Position numbers and translations under genes: made by a program. The notes below the pieces were generated by a model. That model saw nothing but the letters and a program-made list of their open reading frames with translations. It searched no databases and was not told the DNA's origin. A stretch of DNA of 64,000 nucleotides from Sediminibacterium sp. TEGAF015 (lineage in GTDB: Bacteria; Bacteroidota; Bacteroidia; Chitinophagales; Chitinophagaceae), in contig NZ_AP026683.1 of NCBI RefSeq assembly GCF_025997995.1, forward strand, positions 1,302,501 to 1,366,500, given 5' to 3'. Below, in pieces: positions 26,419 to 35,974 of the stretch (within the stretch, counting starts at the first letter, position 1; each line of letters opens with the position of its first letter).

Positions 26419-27777
26419 TTAATCTTTTAATATTCTCCATTCAGAAGGATAATAATTATTGATCCGATTAGGCAAAACTTTAACCAAACCCAGAACCAGA
26501 CCTTGAAAACGCACCCAATTCCAACCTGTATCTGCATTTTCAACGGAAAAAATACCCCTTTTTAAAAATTGAATGGCGGTATCCTTATCCAGCTGAATGG
26601 ATGAAAATCCATTTTTGGGCAAAACAGATACAGCCCATTCGTGCGAAGGAATCAATGATTTTCCTTTGAATTCTCCCAGCTCTACCCCTGCTTTTTTAAT
26701 ATAAAGTCTAGAAGATAAAGCCTGTAAATCGCTCACAAAAGATTCAGAAAAATATCGGATTGCACTGTTTTGTTTAAAATAAAATGCATCGGAAAAATCT
26801 GCTGTAAACGATGCCAACCCTTCCAATTCAGATTTGCTTGGCTGGACGAGTGAAACCGCTCTCAATCGATCCTGTCCAACAGTTTCAGTCTGCTGAAAAA
26901 CGGCCAGATAAAATCCCTCCCCTTTAAGCAGATTAGGGTAAAAACGATACCCATACGCATTTTGCTGATCAGAAATGGTTTCAATAATATTCCAATGATT
27001 TTCAATTTGAATAGAACGGGATTCCAGTTTCATTTCACTTACCAGCCAGTCAGCTATTTTTTCGTCCTCTGCTAACGAATAGGAACAAGTAGAGTAAACA
27101 AGCAAACCATTTTCTTTTAAACAGGGAACAATATTCGCCAATATGCGCTCCTGTCTCTGACTGCAATGAATTACGTTTTGCTCACTCCATTCATTAATTG
27201 CATCAGGATCTTTACGGAACATTCCGCTCCCACTGCAGGGAGCGTCCACAACAATTATATCGAAGAATCCGGTAAAATCTTTAAAATGCTCGGGATCATT
27301 ATTGGTGACCACCATATTGGGCATTCCCCATTTAGTAGCATTTTCTACCAATACAGCTGCGCGTGACTTTATCACTTCGTTGCTTACGATTAAAGCTTCT
27401 GGGTATAAGCTTGCCAGCAGTGTTGATTTACCACCCGGGGCTGCACACAAATCCAAAATTTTCAACCCCTTTCCTGCTCCTTTAATAATAGAATGTAAAG
27501 CATGTTCTAAAAACATAGAACTGGCTTCCTGAACATAGTAAGCTCCTGCATGAAATAAAGGGTCAAGCGTAAAAGATGGGCGCTCTTTTAAATAATACCC
27601 ATTACTATTCCAAGGAACCTTCCCATTCAATAAATCGGGTTGAACAATGGCATATTTCTGAGGGTGCAAACGAATACTGGTTACTTGTTCTCCTGTTTGA
27701 TGTACCGCTTCAAAACTTTTCTTATCAAAGCCTTTAACACCCGCAAGGGACTCTATAAATGATTGGGGTAAATTCAC
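26419..27777 (-). CDS. rRNA cytosine-C5 methyltransferase, RsmF-like
   Basis: SAM-dependent m5C methyltransferase acting on ribosomal RNA (NOL1/NOP2/Sun family). 452 aa. SAM-binding LDLCAAPGGKSTLLASL, then VDAPCSGSGMFRK and LLVYSTCSYSLAEDE, which hold the two Cys used in catalysis and product release. A C-terminal RsmF-type/PUA-like region follows. The start is GTG 27777, one base after the pntB stop; the residues after it (NLPQSFIESLAGVKGFD) fit the family N terminus and no suitable ATG exists nearby. Confidence 0.92.
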   Translation of the reverse strand: MNLPQSFIESLAGVKGFDKKSFEAVHQTGEQVTSIRLHPQKYAIVQPDLLNGKVPWNSNGYYLKERPSFTLDPLFHAGAYYVQEASSMFLEHALHSIIKGAGKGLKILDLCAAPGGKSTLLASLYPEALIVSNEVIKSRAAVLVENATKWGMPNMVVTNNDPEHFKDFTGFFDIIVVDAPCSGSGMFRKDPDAINEWSEQNVIHCSQRQERILANIVPCLKENGLLVYSTCSYSLAEDEKIADWLVSEMKLESRSIQIENHWNIIETISDQQNAYGYRFYPNLLKGEGFYLAVFQQTETVGQDRLRAVSLVQPSKSELEGLASFTADFSDAFYFKQNSAIRYFSESFVSDLQALSSRLYIKKAGVELGEFKGKSLIPSHEWAVSVLPKNGFSSIQLDKDTAIQFLKRGIFSVENADTGWNWVRFQGLVLGLVKVLPNRINNYYPSEWRILKD

Positions 27778-27778
27778 C

Positions 27779-29206
27779 TTATACAGCTTTTATCTCTGCA
27801 ACCAGTTTCTGCAACGCCGCCTTGGCATCACCGAATAACATGGATGTTTTCGGCTGGAAAAATAAGGCATTTTCAATACCTGCATATCCGGGCTTCATGC
27901 TGCGCTTATTTACAATAACTGTTTTTGCCTGCTCAACTTCTAAAATTGGCATGCCATATATGGGAGAAGCAGGATCAGTTTTGGCTGCCGGATTTACTAC
28001 ATCATTGGCTCCCAATATTAAAACCACGTCAGTAGATTTAAATTCATTATTCGCATCTTCCATTTCAAGCAATGCATCATAATTTACATCTGCCTCTGCC
28101 AGTAAAACGTTCATATGTCCGGGCATTCTTCCAGCAACAGGATGTATGGCATATTTAACTTCTACTCCTTTCTCTTCCAGCAATTGCTCTAGTTCATGAC
28201 AAATATGTTGTGCCTGTGCAACTGCCAAACCATAACCTGGTACAATCATTACTTTAGTGGCATAACTCATACAAATAGCAGCATCACTCAGAGATATCTC
28301 TTTATAACTTCCTGACACTACCTGTTGTTCCCCTTTAGAAGAAGTACCAAATGAACCCAGCAGCACATTCGTCAAACTTCGGTTCATGGCTTTACACATG
28401 AGTATAGTAAGCAAAGTACCTGCCGCACCCACTAGAATACCTCCCGTTAACATTACCTGATTATCATATAGAAATCCGCCACATGCTGCAGCTACCCCTG
28501 TAAACGAATTCAGCAATGAAATTACTACAGGCATATCCGCTCCCCCAATAGGTAATACAAACAACACACCGTACAAAACAGCTGCCAAAGCAATGATATA
28601 GAACCAGAAAAAGTTGGCAATAGATATATTATAGGTTAGGTAAGCTGCAAAAACAAGGATGCACAACAAGAGAATATTATTTGCAATTTGCTGACCATTG
28701 AATGCAAGGTCTTTTACTTTGCCATTTAATTTACCCCAGGCAATCATACTGCCTGAAAAAGAAATGGTTCCGATAATCAGACCGGCAAAGATGATTAATA
28801 AGGTAATGGGATCTAAGTTTAACATCGTAGCAGAATCATCCATATTTAACTGAGCAGCATGAATCAGATGTCTGAACTCAATTATGGAAATTAACGCAGC
28901 ACATGCACCTCCCATACCATTGAAAAGGCTAACCATTTCAGGCATAGCAGTCATTTTTACTTTTTTGGCTGCAAGCGTACCAATAATGGTACCCACTCCC
29001 AGTCCTGCAAAAATCCAGGGGTAGTTGCCCAGCTTCAAACCATCTTCACTATACAGAAAGATAGTGCCCAATATGGCGATGGCCATACCAGCTGCTGCCA
29101 CCCAATTACCTTTTCGGGCGGTATCAGGATGAGATAGCATTTTAAGCCCAATGATAAAGCTTAAAGAGCCCAGGAGATAACAAAGTGTAAGCAGATTTAA
29201 TTCCAT
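27779..29206 (-). CDS. pntB: NAD(P) transhydrogenase subunit beta
   Basis: Membrane and NADP-binding subunit of proton-translocating transhydrogenase, which makes NADPH from NADH using the proton gradient. 475 aa: about nine TM helices (residues 1-275), then the NADP(H)-binding domain III with VPGYGLAVAQAQH, HPVAGRMPGHMNVLLAEA, VLILGANDVVNPAA and MPILEVEQAKTVIVNKRSM. It starts 1 bp after pntAB stops. Confidence 0.97.
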   Translation of the reverse strand: MELNLLTLCYLLGSLSFIIGLKMLSHPDTARKGNWVAAAGMAIAILGTIFLYSEDGLKLGNYPWIFAGLGVGTIIGTLAAKKVKMTAMPEMVSLFNGMGGACAALISIIEFRHLIHAAQLNMDDSATMLNLDPITLLIIFAGLIIGTISFSGSMIAWGKLNGKVKDLAFNGQQIANNILLLCILVFAAYLTYNISIANFFWFYIIALAAVLYGVLFVLPIGGADMPVVISLLNSFTGVAAACGGFLYDNQVMLTGGILVGAAGTLLTILMCKAMNRSLTNVLLGSFGTSSKGEQQVVSGSYKEISLSDAAICMSYATKVMIVPGYGLAVAQAQHICHELEQLLEEKGVEVKYAIHPVAGRMPGHMNVLLAEADVNYDALLEMEDANNEFKSTDVVLILGANDVVNPAAKTDPASPIYGMPILEVEQAKTVIVNKRSMKPGYAGIENALFFQPKTSMLFGDAKAALQKLVAEIKAV

Positions 29207-29207
29207 G

Positions 29208-29516
29208 TTATTTTTTCTTCTTGAACATTTCCAACATTCTGTCTGTCACCACAAAGCCACCAACCACATTCAGTGTACCTAAAACAACGGCTAAAAAGCC
29301 AACACTTAATGCCAGCCAGTCGTCTGACTCAACTTGCCCCATTACAATGATGGCTCCAATAATAACCACACCATGTATAGCATTTGCACCACTCATTAAA
29401 GGTGTATGTAATACACTTGGCACTCTACCAATTACTTCAATGCCCAGGAATATCGAAAGCAGCACTACATAAACCATTTCTATATGTTCCTGCAGAAATA
29501 ACAAAAATGTATTCAT
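29208..29516 (-). CDS. pntAB: NAD(P) transhydrogenase subunit alpha part 2
   Basis: Separate membrane part of the alpha subunit. 102 aa with three to four TM helices (VYVVLLSIFLGIEVIGRVP, GANAIHGVVIIGAIIVMG, VGFLAVVLGTLNVVGGFVV) and the closing VTDRMLEMFKKKK, the usual C terminus. In E. coli this is fused to PntA; the split three-gene form is common in other bacteria. It is 7 bp from pntAA and 1 bp from pntB. Confidence 0.96.
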   Translation of the reverse strand: MNTFLLFLQEHIEMVYVVLLSIFLGIEVIGRVPSVLHTPLMSGANAIHGVVIIGAIIVMGQVESDDWLALSVGFLAVVLGTLNVVGGFVVTDRMLEMFKKKK

Positions 29517-29523
29517 AGTTTCT

Positions 29524-30651
29524 TTAGTTATTGATCAACGAAAGTATTCTGTCATGCACAACAGCTCCGTTATGTAAAATGCAACAGCCTTTTACTATAT
29601 CGTCTTCAAAATTGAGTTGAATTACACCCTCCTTTGAAACAATCAACTGTAAAAAATTGTACAGATTCTTACCATAAACTTTACTGGCATCCACCGGCAT
29701 ATCAGCGGCAAGATGACTGTTTCCATATAATGTTATTCCATTAATTTGTGTAATAGTATTCTGCTCAACACCAAATACATTACCACCTGTAGAAGCAGCT
29801 AAATCAATCACAACCGAACCTGGCTTCATTAATTTGAGCATAGCTTCGTCTATGAGCAAAGGTGCTTTCTTACCTTGAATCTGAGCCGTTGCTATAATAA
29901 CATCCGATTTGGCAACTGATGCCGCCAATCTTTCCCTTTGTTTTTGTTTAAACTCATCTGATTGTTCCACTGCATATCCTCCGGCAGCAGAAGCATCAGC
30001 AGCCCCTTCCACTTCAATGAACTTGGCCCCTAAACTCATTACTTCTTCTTTTACTGCAGGTCTTGTATCCGACACTTCCACCACTGCACCCAATCTTTTT
30101 GCTGTTGCAATTGCCTGCAAACCTGCTACTCCAGCTCCCAGAATTAATACTTTAGCAGGAGGAATACTTCCAGCCGCTGTCATAAACATCGGAAAATAAT
30201 GAGGCAATAAATCAGCGGCCTTAAGAACTGCTTTATATCCTGCAATATTCGCCTGACTACTTAAAACGTCCATGGACTGTGCCCTTGTTGTTCTCGGAAT
30301 CATATCAAGACTGAATGCCGTACATCCCATCTCAGCCATTGCCTGCATTTGCTTATAATTGAACAGTGGTTGTAAAACCCCTATAAAGACAACTCCTTTT
30401 TTGGCATGCATTAATTCTGCCGTTTCTTTAAGCCAAAACCCTGCAATAATATCAGAAGTTCTAATTAAAGCATCACGGTCCGAAATCTTCGCACCCATAG
30501 CTTCGTAATCAGCATCAGCAACACAAGACAATATACCTGCACCTTTTTCAACCCATACTTCAACTCCTAACTGTAATAAAGGTGTTAACTGAGCCGGAAG
30601 CATGGATACCCTTTTCTCTCCAGCAGGTTCTTTTAAAATCCCTATAATCAT
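29524..30651 (-). CDS. pntAA: NAD(P) transhydrogenase subunit alpha part 1
   Basis: Soluble NAD(H)-binding domain I of the transhydrogenase. 375 aa, two lobes of the alanine dehydrogenase/PNT type: MIIGILKEPAGEKRVSMLPAQL at the start, and the NAD-binding GAGVAGLQAIATAKRLGA with VEVSDTRPAVKEEV. The mobile-loop SLGAKFIEVEG and IATAQIQGKKAPLLI segments are present. It begins 17 bp after the upstream methyltransferase stop. Confidence 0.96.
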   Translation of the reverse strand: MIIGILKEPAGEKRVSMLPAQLTPLLQLGVEVWVEKGAGILSCVADADYEAMGAKISDRDALIRTSDIIAGFWLKETAELMHAKKGVVFIGVLQPLFNYKQMQAMAEMGCTAFSLDMIPRTTRAQSMDVLSSQANIAGYKAVLKAADLLPHYFPMFMTAAGSIPPAKVLILGAGVAGLQAIATAKRLGAVVEVSDTRPAVKEEVMSLGAKFIEVEGAADASAAGGYAVEQSDEFKQKQRERLAASVAKSDVIIATAQIQGKKAPLLIDEAMLKLMKPGSVVIDLAASTGGNVFGVEQNTITQINGITLYGNSHLAADMPVDASKVYGKNLYNFLQLIVSKEGVIQLNFEDDIVKGCCILHNGAVVHDRILSLINN

Positions 30652-30668
30652 GCTTGTAAGTTAACGCT

Positions 30669-31379
30669 TTAATAGCGAACCGTAAAATGCTGCTTTACCT
30701 TGTTTTCCTTCCTGAAGAAAACCAATCCAACAAAAAATAAATCTATAGTTAGGGTAACCATTTCATCTGATTGGACTTGTCTCCAGACCGTCTCCATTTC
30801 CTTATTCCTGTGAATATCAACAAAAATCAAAACGGAATTTTCATGCAAATGAGGCTTTAACTGATTAAAGTAATGTAGGGTAGTTTCTTTTGGATAATTT
30901 CCGTTAACCAACACAAAATCTAGTTGGGAAATACGAGACAAAACAACGGGCAAGGTTTCATCAAACTCACCAATAACTTGTTCTATATTTTTTAATCCAA
31001 GGTATTGGAAATGTCTTTTGGCTACAGTTGCCGTTTCTGTAGATTTTTCCAAACTGATTACACTTGCATTGGAATTTGCTGCTGCCAGATAGCTGGTAGT
31101 AATTCCCAGCTTGGTTCCCAGCTCAAGTACCACAGAAGATCCAAAATAATTAACCATTCTAAAAAATAAATGATCGTACTTCTGAGGAGTTAAAGTTGAT
31201 TTCGTAAGGGATTCTCTTGCAGATTCAATTAGTGGGAAATAATAAAAATTACGATCATCATTGAATACCCTTTCTATCAATTCGAATACAAAGGGAGAAT
31301 GAACTCCATGTCCTTTTGCATTTTCTGCAAATAGCCAATACTGAATATATTTAAGACCTAATTTGACTGGACTGTACAT
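30669..31379 (-). CDS. Class I SAM-dependent methyltransferase (O-methyltransferase-like)
   Basis: 236 aa. The conserved Bacteroidota N terminus AENAKGHGVHSPFVFELIERVF is followed by a Rossmann fold: VVLELGTKLGITTSYLAAAN (motif I), VISLEKSTETATVAKRHF (acidic loop), LDFVLVNGNYPKETTLHYF. The layout resembles class I O-methyltransferases, but the usual DxxK metal-ligand pattern is not clear, and the substrate is unknown. Its first 22 bp overlap the upstream membrane-protein gene. Confidence 0.82.
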   Translation of the reverse strand: MYSPVKLGLKYIQYWLFAENAKGHGVHSPFVFELIERVFNDDRNFYYFPLIESARESLTKSTLTPQKYDHLFFRMVNYFGSSVVLELGTKLGITTSYLAAANSNASVISLEKSTETATVAKRHFQYLGLKNIEQVIGEFDETLPVVLSRISQLDFVLVNGNYPKETTLHYFNQLKPHLHENSVLIFVDIHRNKEMETVWRQVQSDEMVTLTIDLFFVGLVFFRKENKVKQHFTVRY

Positions 31380-31849
31380 GGATTATTCTTTTGAGTCAAT
31401 TGAAGCCAATACCACCTTCCGCCGGCAATCAAGGCAAACCAGCTTGCAACAATCGCGATATTTTTAAACCATTCCCCGCAATCATAGATAGGCAATTCAG
31501 CAATATCCAAATACAATAGCATTATTACCAAACTAAACCATTTGCTTTTACTGAAAGCAGGTAAAAGAAATAAAAAGGGGACAAATACTGATGCAACCAA
31601 CCTGACTGCATGGCTATCTATATAATCCTGCCATTGAAAATCCTTCGGCGCAGCTGATGCTATAGATCGCAAAAACTGAATCAATCCAATAATAATCCTG
31701 AGTTGATATATAGCAAAAACCATCAACATTAAATTCAGTATTGGCAAAAGGGATTGAACCCAGCTATTGACCAGACGATCTTTCCAGACAATTAGAAAAA
31801 TAATTAAGAAAGGGATAAGCCATACGTATAAAAATGGATAGATTGCCAT
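31358..31849 (-). CDS. Conserved membrane protein of unknown function
   Basis: 163 aa with about four TM helices: 4-22 (YPFLYVWLIPFLIIFLIVW), 33-55, 88-102 (LVASVFVPFLFLLPAF) and 108-118 plus 130-145 (IAIVASWFALIAGG). Charged residues are few and lie in loops. I do not recognise a family. It starts 1 bp after the folA stop and overlaps the following methyltransferase by 22 bp, so it is a fixed part of this transcript. Confidence 0.7.
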   Translation of the reverse strand: MAIYPFLYVWLIPFLIIFLIVWKDRLVNSWVQSLLPILNLMLMVFAIYQLRIIIGLIQFLRSIASAAPKDFQWQDYIDSHAVRLVASVFVPFLFLLPAFSKSKWFSLVIMLLYLDIAELPIYDCGEWFKNIAIVASWFALIAGGRWYWLQLTQKNNPCTVQSN

Positions 31850-31850
31850 A

Positions 31851-32348
31851 TTAGCTTTTCTTTATCCACTTTTGGAAACGATAAGAAAATGCATGTTTTT
31901 CATCAACGGGATGTGTTTCATCCATCACAATTTCCCAATGCTCTCCTTTAATCTCAGGAAAAAAAGTATCCCCTTCAATAGTAGTTTCTACCCTTGTTAA
32001 ATAAATATTACTGGCAAAAGGAAGCGCTGCAGCATACAATTCTCCCCCTCCAATTACAAAGGCTTCTTTATAATGATTTGCAGTTGCAATAGCGATTGCT
32101 TCATCAAGAGAACTAGCTTTTTGAACACCATCGGCCTGCCAATTATCCTGTCTGCTAACCACTATATTTAACCTTCCGTTCAGCGGTTTTCCCGACAAGG
32201 ATTCAAAAGTTTTTCGTCCCATGATAACAGGCATTGCCCAGGTGGTTTGTTTAAAAAACTTAAGATCATTTGGCAAACGCCAAAGTAACTGGTTGTTCAA
32301 ACCAATAGCATTATTCTCTGAAGCAGCTACTATAATTGATATAATCAT
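31851..32348 (-). CDS. folA: Dihydrofolate reductase
   Basis: Reduces dihydrofolate with NADPH, restoring the folate used by thymidylate synthase. 165 aa from ATG 32348 (MIISIIVAASENNAIG); a TTG four codons upstream is rejected because it lies within thyA. Motifs: NNAIGLNNQLLWRLPNDLKFFKQTTW, VIMGRKTFES, and FVIGGGELYAAALPFA. It starts 1 bp after the thyA stop. Confidence 0.97.
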   Translation of the reverse strand: MIISIIVAASENNAIGLNNQLLWRLPNDLKFFKQTTWAMPVIMGRKTFESLSGKPLNGRLNIVVSRQDNWQADGVQKASSLDEAIAIATANHYKEAFVIGGGELYAAALPFASNIYLTRVETTIEGDTFFPEIKGEHWEIVMDETHPVDEKHAFSYRFQKWIKKS

Positions 32349-32349
32349 T

Positions 32350-33144
32350 TTATACAGCAACCGGTGCTTTAATAGCCGGATGACATTGGTAATTTTCTAA
32401 AGTAAAATCTTCAAAACTAAATCCAAATAAATCTTTCACTTCAGGATTCAAATGCATGTGAGGAAGCGGATAGGGTTCCCTGCTCAATTGCAGTTCTACC
32501 TGCGTCAAATGGTTATTGTAAATATGTACATCTCCAAAACTATGAATAAAGTCTCCTGGCTTTAATCCTGTTACCTGTGCCATCATCATCGTTAATAATG
32601 CATAGGAAGCAATATTGAAAGGAACACCTAAAAACACATCAGCGCTTCGCTGATACAACTGACAACTTAATTTTCCATCAGCCACATAAAACTGAAACAA
32701 ACTGTGACAAGGCATTAAAGCCATTTTAGAAAGCTCTCCCACATTCCAGGCATTAACAATCATTCTTCGACTATCTGGCTGATTGTTAATTTGATTCAAC
32801 ACATCAGCAATCTGGTCAATCACTTTACCATCTGCCCCCTCCCAACTTCTCCATTGCTTGCCGTAAACTGGACCTAAATCTCCGTTGGCATCCGCCCACT
32901 CATTCCATATACTGACACCATTTTCATTTAAATATTTAATGTTGGTATCGCCTTTTAGAAACCAGAGTAATTCATAAATAATACTCTTTAAATGCAATTT
33001 TTTAGTGGTTACCAAAGGAAACCCCTTAGATAAATCAAACCGCATCTGGTAACCAAAACAGCTGATTGTACCTGTACCTGTACGGTCTGTCTTTTTTGCA
33101 CCATTTTCCAATATATGTCTTAGTAAATCGTGATACTGTTGCAT
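32350..33144 (-). CDS. thyA: Thymidylate synthase
   Basis: Makes dTMP from dUMP with methylene-tetrahydrofolate. 264 aa from ATG 33144, the same length as the E. coli enzyme; an in-frame TTG two codons upstream is ignored. Visible motifs are [17 protein letters not shown], the catalytic [32 protein letters not shown] and [14 protein letters not shown]. First gene of the ten-gene leftward run. Confidence 0.98.
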   Translation of the reverse strand: MQQYHDLLRHILENGAKKTDRTGTGTISCFGYQMRFDLSKGFPLVTTKKLHLKSIIYELLWFLKGDTNIKYLNENGVSIWNEWADANGDLGPVYGKQWRSWEGADGKVIDQIADVLNQINNQPDSRRMIVNAWNVGELSKMALMPCHSLFQFYVADGKLSCQLYQRSADVFLGVPFNIASYALLTMMMAQVTGLKPGDFIHSFGDVHIYNNHLTQVELQLSREPYPLPHMHLNPEVKDLFGFSFEDFTLENYQCHPAIKAPVAV

Positions 33145-33218
33145 ATACAAATTAACAACAGATTGACCGCATTTGATTGACCTTCCTGAATCTGTGAAGA
33201 AATTGTGATTATTGATTC

Positions 33219-33875
33219 TTATTTCTTACTGAGCAGTTTATTAAAACTCAAAAACCATCCCATATTACTTACATGGGTATCAAAGCTTCCCATTTTACCC
33301 TGTACACTGAGTCCGAAACCAATACTGCCTCTTACTGAAAATTCGTCGTATTGACCAGAAAAACGATCTACGCTTCCAGTCACGTACTTGTATGTAGTAG
33401 AATTGGTGTATTTTGAATATACTGCAGGTAACCCGGCCTGTAAGAAAAAGGCAATTGAATTTCTTCTGTTTAAATTAAAATAGTATCGGGTGATGGGAAC
33501 CAAACCAAGATCTAAATTATTATTTACATCTTTGGTTTCTACGTTGGGAAAAAAAGGAGGAAATCCAATTGTAATGGGATAAGTTAAATACTTATTTTGC
33601 TCTGTATGAAAACCCGCAATCCCCATTAACCCTACCATAAAATTTTGCTGTACAAACTTCCCATACATGGGGGCAATTAATATGCCCAGGCTGGTATTGT
33701 TTTTACGAATAGATACATCCGTATAGGCCCCAAGCATATCAGAATAAACGGGCGAAATTCCAACACCCCAGAACGTTTTACCCTTGGAAAAATGTTGGAA
33801 AACAGGTTTTTCGTCCTGTGCACTTGCAATACTAGTAAGTACAAAGAAAAATAAAAGCAATACAAACGATCTCAT
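33219..33875 (-). CDS. Probable outer-membrane beta-barrel protein
   Basis: 218 aa from ATG 33875 ([13 protein letters not shown]), which gives a clean signal peptide cut near ASAQ; a longer frame overlapping the proline dehydrogenase gene is rejected. The body contains short amphipathic strand-like stretches ([51 protein letters not shown] in parts) and [29 protein letters not shown] near the end, as in small eight-stranded barrels. Function unknown. Confidence 0.68.
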   Translation of the reverse strand: MRSFVLLLFFFVLTSIASAQDEKPVFQHFSKGKTFWGVGISPVYSDMLGAYTDVSIRKNNTSLGILIAPMYGKFVQQNFMVGLMGIAGFHTEQNKYLTYPITIGFPPFFPNVETKDVNNNLDLGLVPITRYYFNLNRRNSIAFFLQAGLPAVYSKYTNSTTYKYVTGSVDRFSGQYDEFSVRGSIGFGLSVQGKMGSFDTHVSNMGWFLSFNKLLSKK

Positions 33876-33933
33876 CAATAACGGTTTTTTGTAAGATGCA
33901 TTCTGTGTGAATTTTGCTGCACCGTTTATACCA

Positions 33934-35124
33934 TTATAAAGCCTTTCGTCTGTCAATTTCTTTACGAATCAACGATAATTCGCGTCCGGTTTGTCCGGCA
34001 ACGCTGGAGTTTTCCTTAGCACGACGCATCAAATAAGGTATTACATCTTTAATAGGACCAAAAGGCAAATACTTACTAACCTTAAACCCTTCTTTTGCAA
34101 GATTAAATGTGATATTATCACTCATTCCATACAACTGAGAAAAATGAACATGTGGATGATTGTGCTGTATATTTCTCTCGTGCATTATCTGCGCAGCAAG
34201 AAAGTTACTCGCTTCATTGTGTGAAGCAATAATGACAGAAATATCTTCTAGGTGATCAAAACAAAACTGAACTGCTTTATTAAAGTCGGTATCTGTAGCA
34301 TCTTTATTAGGCTGTATGGGAGATCCATAACCCATTTCCAAAGCTCTTTCTCTCTCTTTCTCCATATAAGCCCCCCTAACCAGCTTAACCCCTAATTTGA
34401 ACTGCTGTTGCTTGGCAATTTTATAGGAGAGCTGCAAAAAATGAAGGCGGTCATGTCTGTATAACTGAATGGTATTATAAACAATGACTTTGTCTTTATT
34501 AAAAGCTTCCATCATTTCCATGCAAAGTCTGTCAATAGGGTCCTGGATCCAACTTTCCTCTGCATCTATGAGCACCCCAATGTTTTTTTCTGCTGCCACT
34601 TCACAGATGGTATACATGCGATCTCTTACTCTGTCCCACTCAGCAATCTCCTCTTCGTGATCGTGAATACCGCTTCTTAATCTGGGGGCTTCGTTCAATG
34701 TTTGCAACAATCCGAATCTGGCCAGTCCAGTAACTTTAATACTGATAAAGGGAATATTGGTTTGGGTTGCAGCATAGTTAATAACTCGCAAAAATTCCTC
34801 AGTAGCATGATCAAAACTTGCTTCAGATTCCTTCCCTTCTACACCGTAGTCTAAAATTACCTGAATACCATATTTGCCTAATAAATTTCCTACACTGGCA
34901 GTTTCTTCCAGCGTTTCTCCACCTACAAATTGTTTGAAAATTGTTTTGCGGATCAACCCATTTACCAGAGGCATCCCTGATTTCATCACATAAGGAGTCA
35001 GGGTGGTTCCCAGCTTAACAAACCAAGGATACTCCATGGTTTTAAATAAAAACTTAGCTCCGTTTAATTCCTTATCACTCTTGTAGGCAAAGGCATTTTC
35101 GGTATTATCAAAGGAAATATTCAT
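33934..35124 (-). CDS. Proline dehydrogenase
   Basis: FAD enzyme oxidising proline to pyrroline-5-carboxylate. 396 aa from ATG 35124 (MNISFDNTENAF); a GTG seven codons upstream is possible. It is the monofunctional form, without the P5C dehydrogenase domain of PutA. Barrel motifs are visible: GIQVILDYGVEGKES, FISIKVTGLARFG, LIDAEESWIQDP, FKLGVKLVRGAYMEKER (catalytic Arg/Tyr region) and IASHNEAS. No putP or rocA is adjacent. Confidence 0.94.
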   Translation of the reverse strand: MNISFDNTENAFAYKSDKELNGAKFLFKTMEYPWFVKLGTTLTPYVMKSGMPLVNGLIRKTIFKQFVGGETLEETASVGNLLGKYGIQVILDYGVEGKESEASFDHATEEFLRVINYAATQTNIPFISIKVTGLARFGLLQTLNEAPRLRSGIHDHEEEIAEWDRVRDRMYTICEVAAEKNIGVLIDAEESWIQDPIDRLCMEMMEAFNKDKVIVYNTIQLYRHDRLHFLQLSYKIAKQQQFKLGVKLVRGAYMEKERERALEMGYGSPIQPNKDATDTDFNKAVQFCFDHLEDISVIIASHNEASNFLAAQIMHERNIQHNHPHVHFSQLYGMSDNITFNLAKEGFKVSKYLPFGPIKDVIPYLMRRAKENSSVAGQTGRELSLIRKEIDRRKAL

Positions 35125-35204
35125 ACTAACAGATGTTCGTAGCACAAATATCGGTACAAGATCTTTATGAATGATTTATTTATGCAAAAAACCGGTAAAA
35201 ATCA

Positions 35205-35921
35205 TCAGATTGCCTGGTGGTTAAATGGTTGTAAAACCATCTCACTAACAACCCCACTAGAAGGTTGCTGGCAGAGAAACCAGATTGCTTTCGCAGCTTC
35301 CTCCGCAATAATCATTTTATCCCGTTGTACGCGGAGGTCTATATTATCCCAAAAAGCAGAGTCTATCCCGCCCAGGAAAATATTGGTGATGCGTATTTCT
35401 GTTCTTTTGAGTTCTTCCCTTATACTTTGCATCATCCCTACCAACCCGTATTTACTAGAACTATAAGCAGCAGCTCCTGCCATAGGTACCTTACCCAAAA
35501 CGCCAGGGATATTAATTATCAGGCCTTTTTTTTGTTCTTTCATATTCGGCAAAACGGCTTTTACCAAATAAAACGCACCAATTAGATTCACCTGTACAAC
35601 TTTTTCAAAAGAAGCTGAATCCATGGTGTCCATGGTTTTGATGATTCCAATACCAGTGGCATTGATTAATGTATGAATATAGGGGGTTTGAGCCAACACA
35701 GCTGAAACCGCATGGTTTACTGAAGATTCATCAGAAATATCCATCTGAAAAGCCCTGCTAGCCGGGATTCCTGCCTGCATTGCTACTTCTTCCAGTTTCT
35801 GCATATTTCTACCCGTTATGTATACGATAGCGCCACTGGCACTTAATTGTTTAGCAACCTGCGACCCAACACCGCCTGAAGCACCTGCCAATAAAACTAC
35901 TCTTCCTTTCAATGATTCCAT
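35205..35921 (-). CDS. Short-chain dehydrogenase/reductase
   Basis: NAD(P)-dependent oxidoreductase. 238 aa with VVLLAGASGGVGSQVAKQL (cofactor loop), INATGIG, and the catalytic Tyr-x3-Lys in AAAYSSSKYGLVG. Substrate unknown. It is divergent from the photolyase pair with a 53-bp gap that contains an inverted repeat, so the two units may be co-regulated. Confidence 0.9.
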   Translation of the reverse strand: MESLKGRVVLLAGASGGVGSQVAKQLSASGAIVYITGRNMQKLEEVAMQAGIPASRAFQMDISDESSVNHAVSAVLAQTPYIHTLINATGIGIIKTMDTMDSASFEKVVQVNLIGAFYLVKAVLPNMKEQKKGLIINIPGVLGKVPMAGAAAYSSSKYGLVGMMQSIREELKRTEIRITNIFLGGIDSAFWDNIDLRVQRDKMIIAEEAAKAIWFLCQQPSSGVVSEMVLQPFNHQAI

Positions 35922-35935
35922 TTTACTGTTTTTTA

Positions 35936-35964
35936 TACAACAAAGCGAAAATGAATTTGTTGTA
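35936..35964. promoter_or_regulatory. Perfect 9-bp inverted repeat between SDR and photolyase genes
   Basis: TACAACAAA (35936-35944) and TTTGTTGTA (35956-35964) are exact reverse complements separated by 11 nt, in a 53-bp gap between divergent starts. The spacing (centre to centre 20 bp, about two turns) fits a dimeric regulator contacting one face of the helix. No regulator gene is adjacent, so operator function is inferred. Confidence 0.5.
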
Positions 35965-35974
35965 AAAGCTAATT

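Noticed and set aside
29208..30651. pntAA and pntAB as a broken single pntA gene
   Set aside because: Each part has its own ATG and stop, and the three-subunit transhydrogenase is a known normal arrangement.
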